NCBI RefSeq assembly: GCF_023016285.1 | Contig: NZ_CP095413.1 | Coordinates: 1,674,001 to 1,738,000, forward strand | Source of the DNA: Muricauda sp. SCSIO 64092 | GTDB taxonomy: Bacteria > Bacteroidota > Bacteroidia > Flavobacteriales > Flavobacteriaceae | Direction of reading: 5' to 3' | Length of the DNA stretch: 64,000 nucleotides | Shown: one piece after another, positions 62,901 to 64,000 of the stretch | Layout: every line of letters starts with the position of its first letter | How positions within the stretch are numbered: position 1 is the first letter of the stretch | Notes under the pieces: generated by a model | What the model was told of the DNA's origin: nothing | Database searches by the model: none | What the model saw: the letters and a program-made list of their open reading frames with translations, nothing else | Made by a program: the position numbers and the translations under genes

Positions 62901-63410
62901 TATGGTTTTGGAATCAGCCTAAATTATAAGGGTTTTGACCTTAACGCCCAGTTTACGGGTATTGAGGGTAGAAAGGTAACCGATAACATGCTCTACGATG
63001 CGGAAAGTGGAGAGGGTTTCTTTGTCCCTACCCAGTATTATGTTGACAATTATTTTAGTGATAGAAACCCGGACGGATTCTTTAGAAGACCGGATTTCTC
63101 CAGTTTCTCCTCGGCAGGTAGGCTTACCAGGGCGTCCAGCCTCTCCGTTTATGATGCCGACTACTTTAGGCTGCGAAGCATTCAAATTGGTTATAGTTTC
63201 CAACCTTCGATTACGGAGTATTTAGGCATCGATACCCTAAGACTGTATGTCACTGGAAACAACATTTTTAATATAACGGACTTTAGGGGCTATAATTCCG
63301 ATGGTATTACCGCCACAAGTAACGAAGCGCAAACCCTGACCAGGGGGTTCATCAATTCAACCAGTCCTTTGACCCGATTTATGGCCCTTGGACTAAACGT
63401 GAAATTTTAA
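59967..63410 (+). CDS. SusC-type TonB-dependent transporter with STN domain
   Basis: 1147 residues. The signal (ITMLLFSISLCAQA) is followed by an STN domain at about 40-115 (QTIDGIFKQIENKTSYLFRY, TVKTILDDISNKAGLVYKIS), a carboxypeptidase-like domain (LRGTVVDDVGTPIPGVNVLV), TonB-box-like LQEVIVYGYGTGTKEKFNGA, the plug (PLIVVDGNPLSEG, NILKDAASAAIYGSRASNGV) and a barrel ending RFMALGLNVKF. The STN domain fits the upstream sigma/FecR pair. SusD follows within 10-20 bp. The cargo is unknown because no hydrolase gene is visible before the window ends. Confidence 0.94.
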   Translation: MKTTYYGKQQLAIYKFCITMLLFSISLCAQASHIENVKISLEAESQTIDGIFKQIENKTSYLFRYSEDILNDERKFSLSYRNETVKTILDDISNKAGLVYKISGDNISVRKSLQKRSLRGTVVDDVGTPIPGVNVLVKGSQTGVVTDFDGNFTIDVSSGDILVFSYLGFTTTEVSITDQSELRVTLNENVDQLQEVIVYGYGTGTKEKFNGAVSKVETEKLNTFSSANFEQALAGNVSGVQIIGNGKNPGENSVIQIRGLNTLTAGTNPLIVVDGNPLSEGSSFSSINNQDIASINILKDAASAAIYGSRASNGVILITTKKGKQGDLKVTYDTYYGFQDRIDNFQLADAYDTALFDFDTRNFGYVSGGPGRSIDDDNATRDANGGGKRSRVQPFLQGYLDGQPGLTNTNWTDAVFRTARQQNHFVNLSGGTEKTDYSVSFGYLDQENIIISSDYKRYTTNFQLNSQISDRVRFGITSNISLVNSNPTGERGWSSHDAGRNRQPDPAYAIVLMHPYYPIFNPDGSFAIANQIDDNNDNWDGPISENVVAKAELTDFFERRLRVFGNTYLEIDLYKGLRFKTSFGGDYNTIFSEFFAPSDIGNYRTPVANNLAVAFENNDRRENYITENLLTYNKTFGKHTFDALLGFSYQQESSFETRLESNNFADDNLRNIAGATNPSSIPERSKWALTSYFSRLQYDFDGRYSLSGSFRRDGSSRFGANTKFGNFASLSAGWVLSNETFFPEDGLVSFAKLRASWGQTGNNQIGDFASIALVEPDNYVIDNQLTPGSFIRTSPNPDLSWETNTALNLGVDFGFLNNKLFLTAEYYNSKTEDLLLEVPVPQQSGFENSLQNIGELENRGFEFEIRGNNFQLGELRIGFNANLTTNENEVLALYGDQDQFIETRGGMGFLTKVGQSIAEFYAYDIIGVYRSQAQLDTETVTPLAGTEVGDYVVRDVNGDGQITPDDRTTLGQYNPEFTYGFGISLNYKGFDLNAQFTGIEGRKVTDNMLYDAESGEGFFVPTQYYVDNYFSDRNPDGFFRRPDFSSFSSAGRLTRASSLSVYDADYFRLRSIQIGYSFQPSITEYLGIDTLRLYVTGNNIFNITDFRGYNSDGITATSNEAQTLTRGFINSTSPLTRFMALGLNVKF

Positions 63411-63418
63411 ATCAAAAA

Positions 63419-64000
63419 ATGGATAAAATGAAATTTTATAGTTACCTATTTTTAATGATCATGGTCTCCCTGGGTTTGACCTCCTGTGAAGACGAATTGG
63501 ATATTCTTCCCATAACGGAAAAATCGGCCAATAGCTTCTTTTCCAATGAGGCAGAGATTGAAAGTGCCATTGCAGGTGCCTACGGGCAGCTACAGGAAAG
63601 AGGACTGTATGGTCTTGACCTCATTGGAGTTGGAGAGATTTCCGGGGAGGACTCCTTTGAGGAAATTGCCGCCAATGATGGTGGTCGTTTTGGTCAGTTG
63701 GATGACTTTTCCACCAATCCCGGCAATGATTTGGTCGGTGACATTTGGAGGGAATCCTATCGGGGCATTCAACGTGTAAATGTGGTTCTGAACCGGATTA
63801 CGGATATTGAATTTGAAGACCAGGCCCTAAGGACCAATAGAATTGGGGAAATGAAATTTGTGCGGGCACTGCTGTACTTCAATTTAGTGCGTTTGTATGG
63901 CGACGTTCCTTTGGTGGTAGAAGAAACGGAAAGCCCTTTTGATTTCTTTGGACAGGGCCGCACCCCCTCCGATCAGGTCTATGCCCAAATTGAAGCGGAC
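63419..64000 (+). CDS. SusD/RagB-type lipoprotein, 3' end outside window
   Basis: About 194 residues are visible with no stop before the window edge. Two in-frame ATGs (63419, 63428) are possible. The N-terminus KFYSYLFLMIMVSLGLTSC is a lipoprotein signal followed by EDELDILPITEKSANSFF. SusD hallmarks are EIESAIAGAYGQLQERGLYG, SYRGIQRVNVVLNRI and MKFVRALLYFNLVRLYGDVP. It is the partner of the SusC at 59967. Confidence 0.92.
   Translation, partial: MDKMKFYSYLFLMIMVSLGLTSCEDELDILPITEKSANSFFSNEAEIESAIAGAYGQLQERGLYGLDLIGVGEISGEDSFEEIAANDGGRFGQLDDFSTNPGNDLVGDIWRESYRGIQRVNVVLNRITDIEFEDQALRTNRIGEMKFVRALLYFNLVRLYGDVPLVVEETESPFDFFGQGRTPSDQVYAQIEAD

Noticed and set aside
1..64000. CRISPR arrays, tRNA or rRNA genes
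   Set aside because: No regularly spaced short repeats and no tRNA or rRNA sequence patterns were noticed on either strand.

Overview
The window looks like the chromosome of a marine or algae-associated flavobacterium (Bacteroidota, Flavobacteriaceae type). The grounds are five TonB-dependent transporters (four with a SusD partner), three ECF sigma/FecR anti-sigma pairs, many lipoproteins, several glycoside hydrolases, and start codons without Shine-Dalgarno sequences in AT-rich leaders. Most of it is carbohydrate-uptake DNA. About 7 kb in the middle (roughly 12.0-19.1 kb) is different and looks like a mobile, defence-type island.

Left part (1-11.9 kb): a truncated DUF2625 gene runs into a duplicated sigma/fecR block. 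Copy 1 (279-1111) carries a sigma gene with a 12-bp deletion and a 5' stub of fecR, fused to a decayed sugar (rhamnose/fucose) mutarotase. Next come an FMN-dependent lactate dehydrogenase-like gene and a GH29 alpha-L-fucosidase. The intact copy 2 (4495-5340) starts a complete sigma - FecR - SusC - SusD locus.

Island (11.9-19.2 kb): a repeat fragment, decayed coding remnants, a small gene diverging from an XRE regulator, a resolvase remnant, then a tight three-gene operon. The operon encodes a 5-cytosine DNA methyltransferase, a 969-residue protein with an N-terminal Hsp90/MORC-like ATPase plus a C-terminal histidine-kinase-like H-box/ATPase, and a 555-residue protein with an N-terminal receiver domain. 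No restriction nuclease is visible. This is the best candidate for an undescribed system: a two-component-like phosphorelay coupled to DNA methylation.

Middle (19.2-33.3 kb): an unknown gene with a possible HTH diverges from a SusC/SusD/lipoprotein operon, followed by an aminotransferase, a dicarboxylate/amino-acid:cation symporter, an S41-like protein and a BNR/sortilin-like secreted protein. The substrate is not clear.

Right part (33.9-52.1 kb): a SusC/SusD pair, a duplicated-module surface lipoprotein, GH16, xylulokinase, xylose isomerase, sugar-proton symporter, GH43, GH26-like enzyme, PhyH-type dioxygenase, Gfo/Idh/MocA oxidoreductase and a LacI regulator. I infer a xylose-containing beta-glycan (algal xylan and/or beta-glucan) as substrate. 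The end (52.7-64 kb) holds two more sigma/FecR systems, one with a lone TonB receptor and one with SusC/SusD (SusD cut by the window edge).

Between genes there are dispersed palindromic elements: four copies of one family (one interrupted by a second small element that left a near-perfect target duplication) and one 164-bp TA-flanked inverted-repeat element. Each of the three FecR-to-TonB-receptor gaps holds a strong hairpin ending 48-54 nt before the receptor start.
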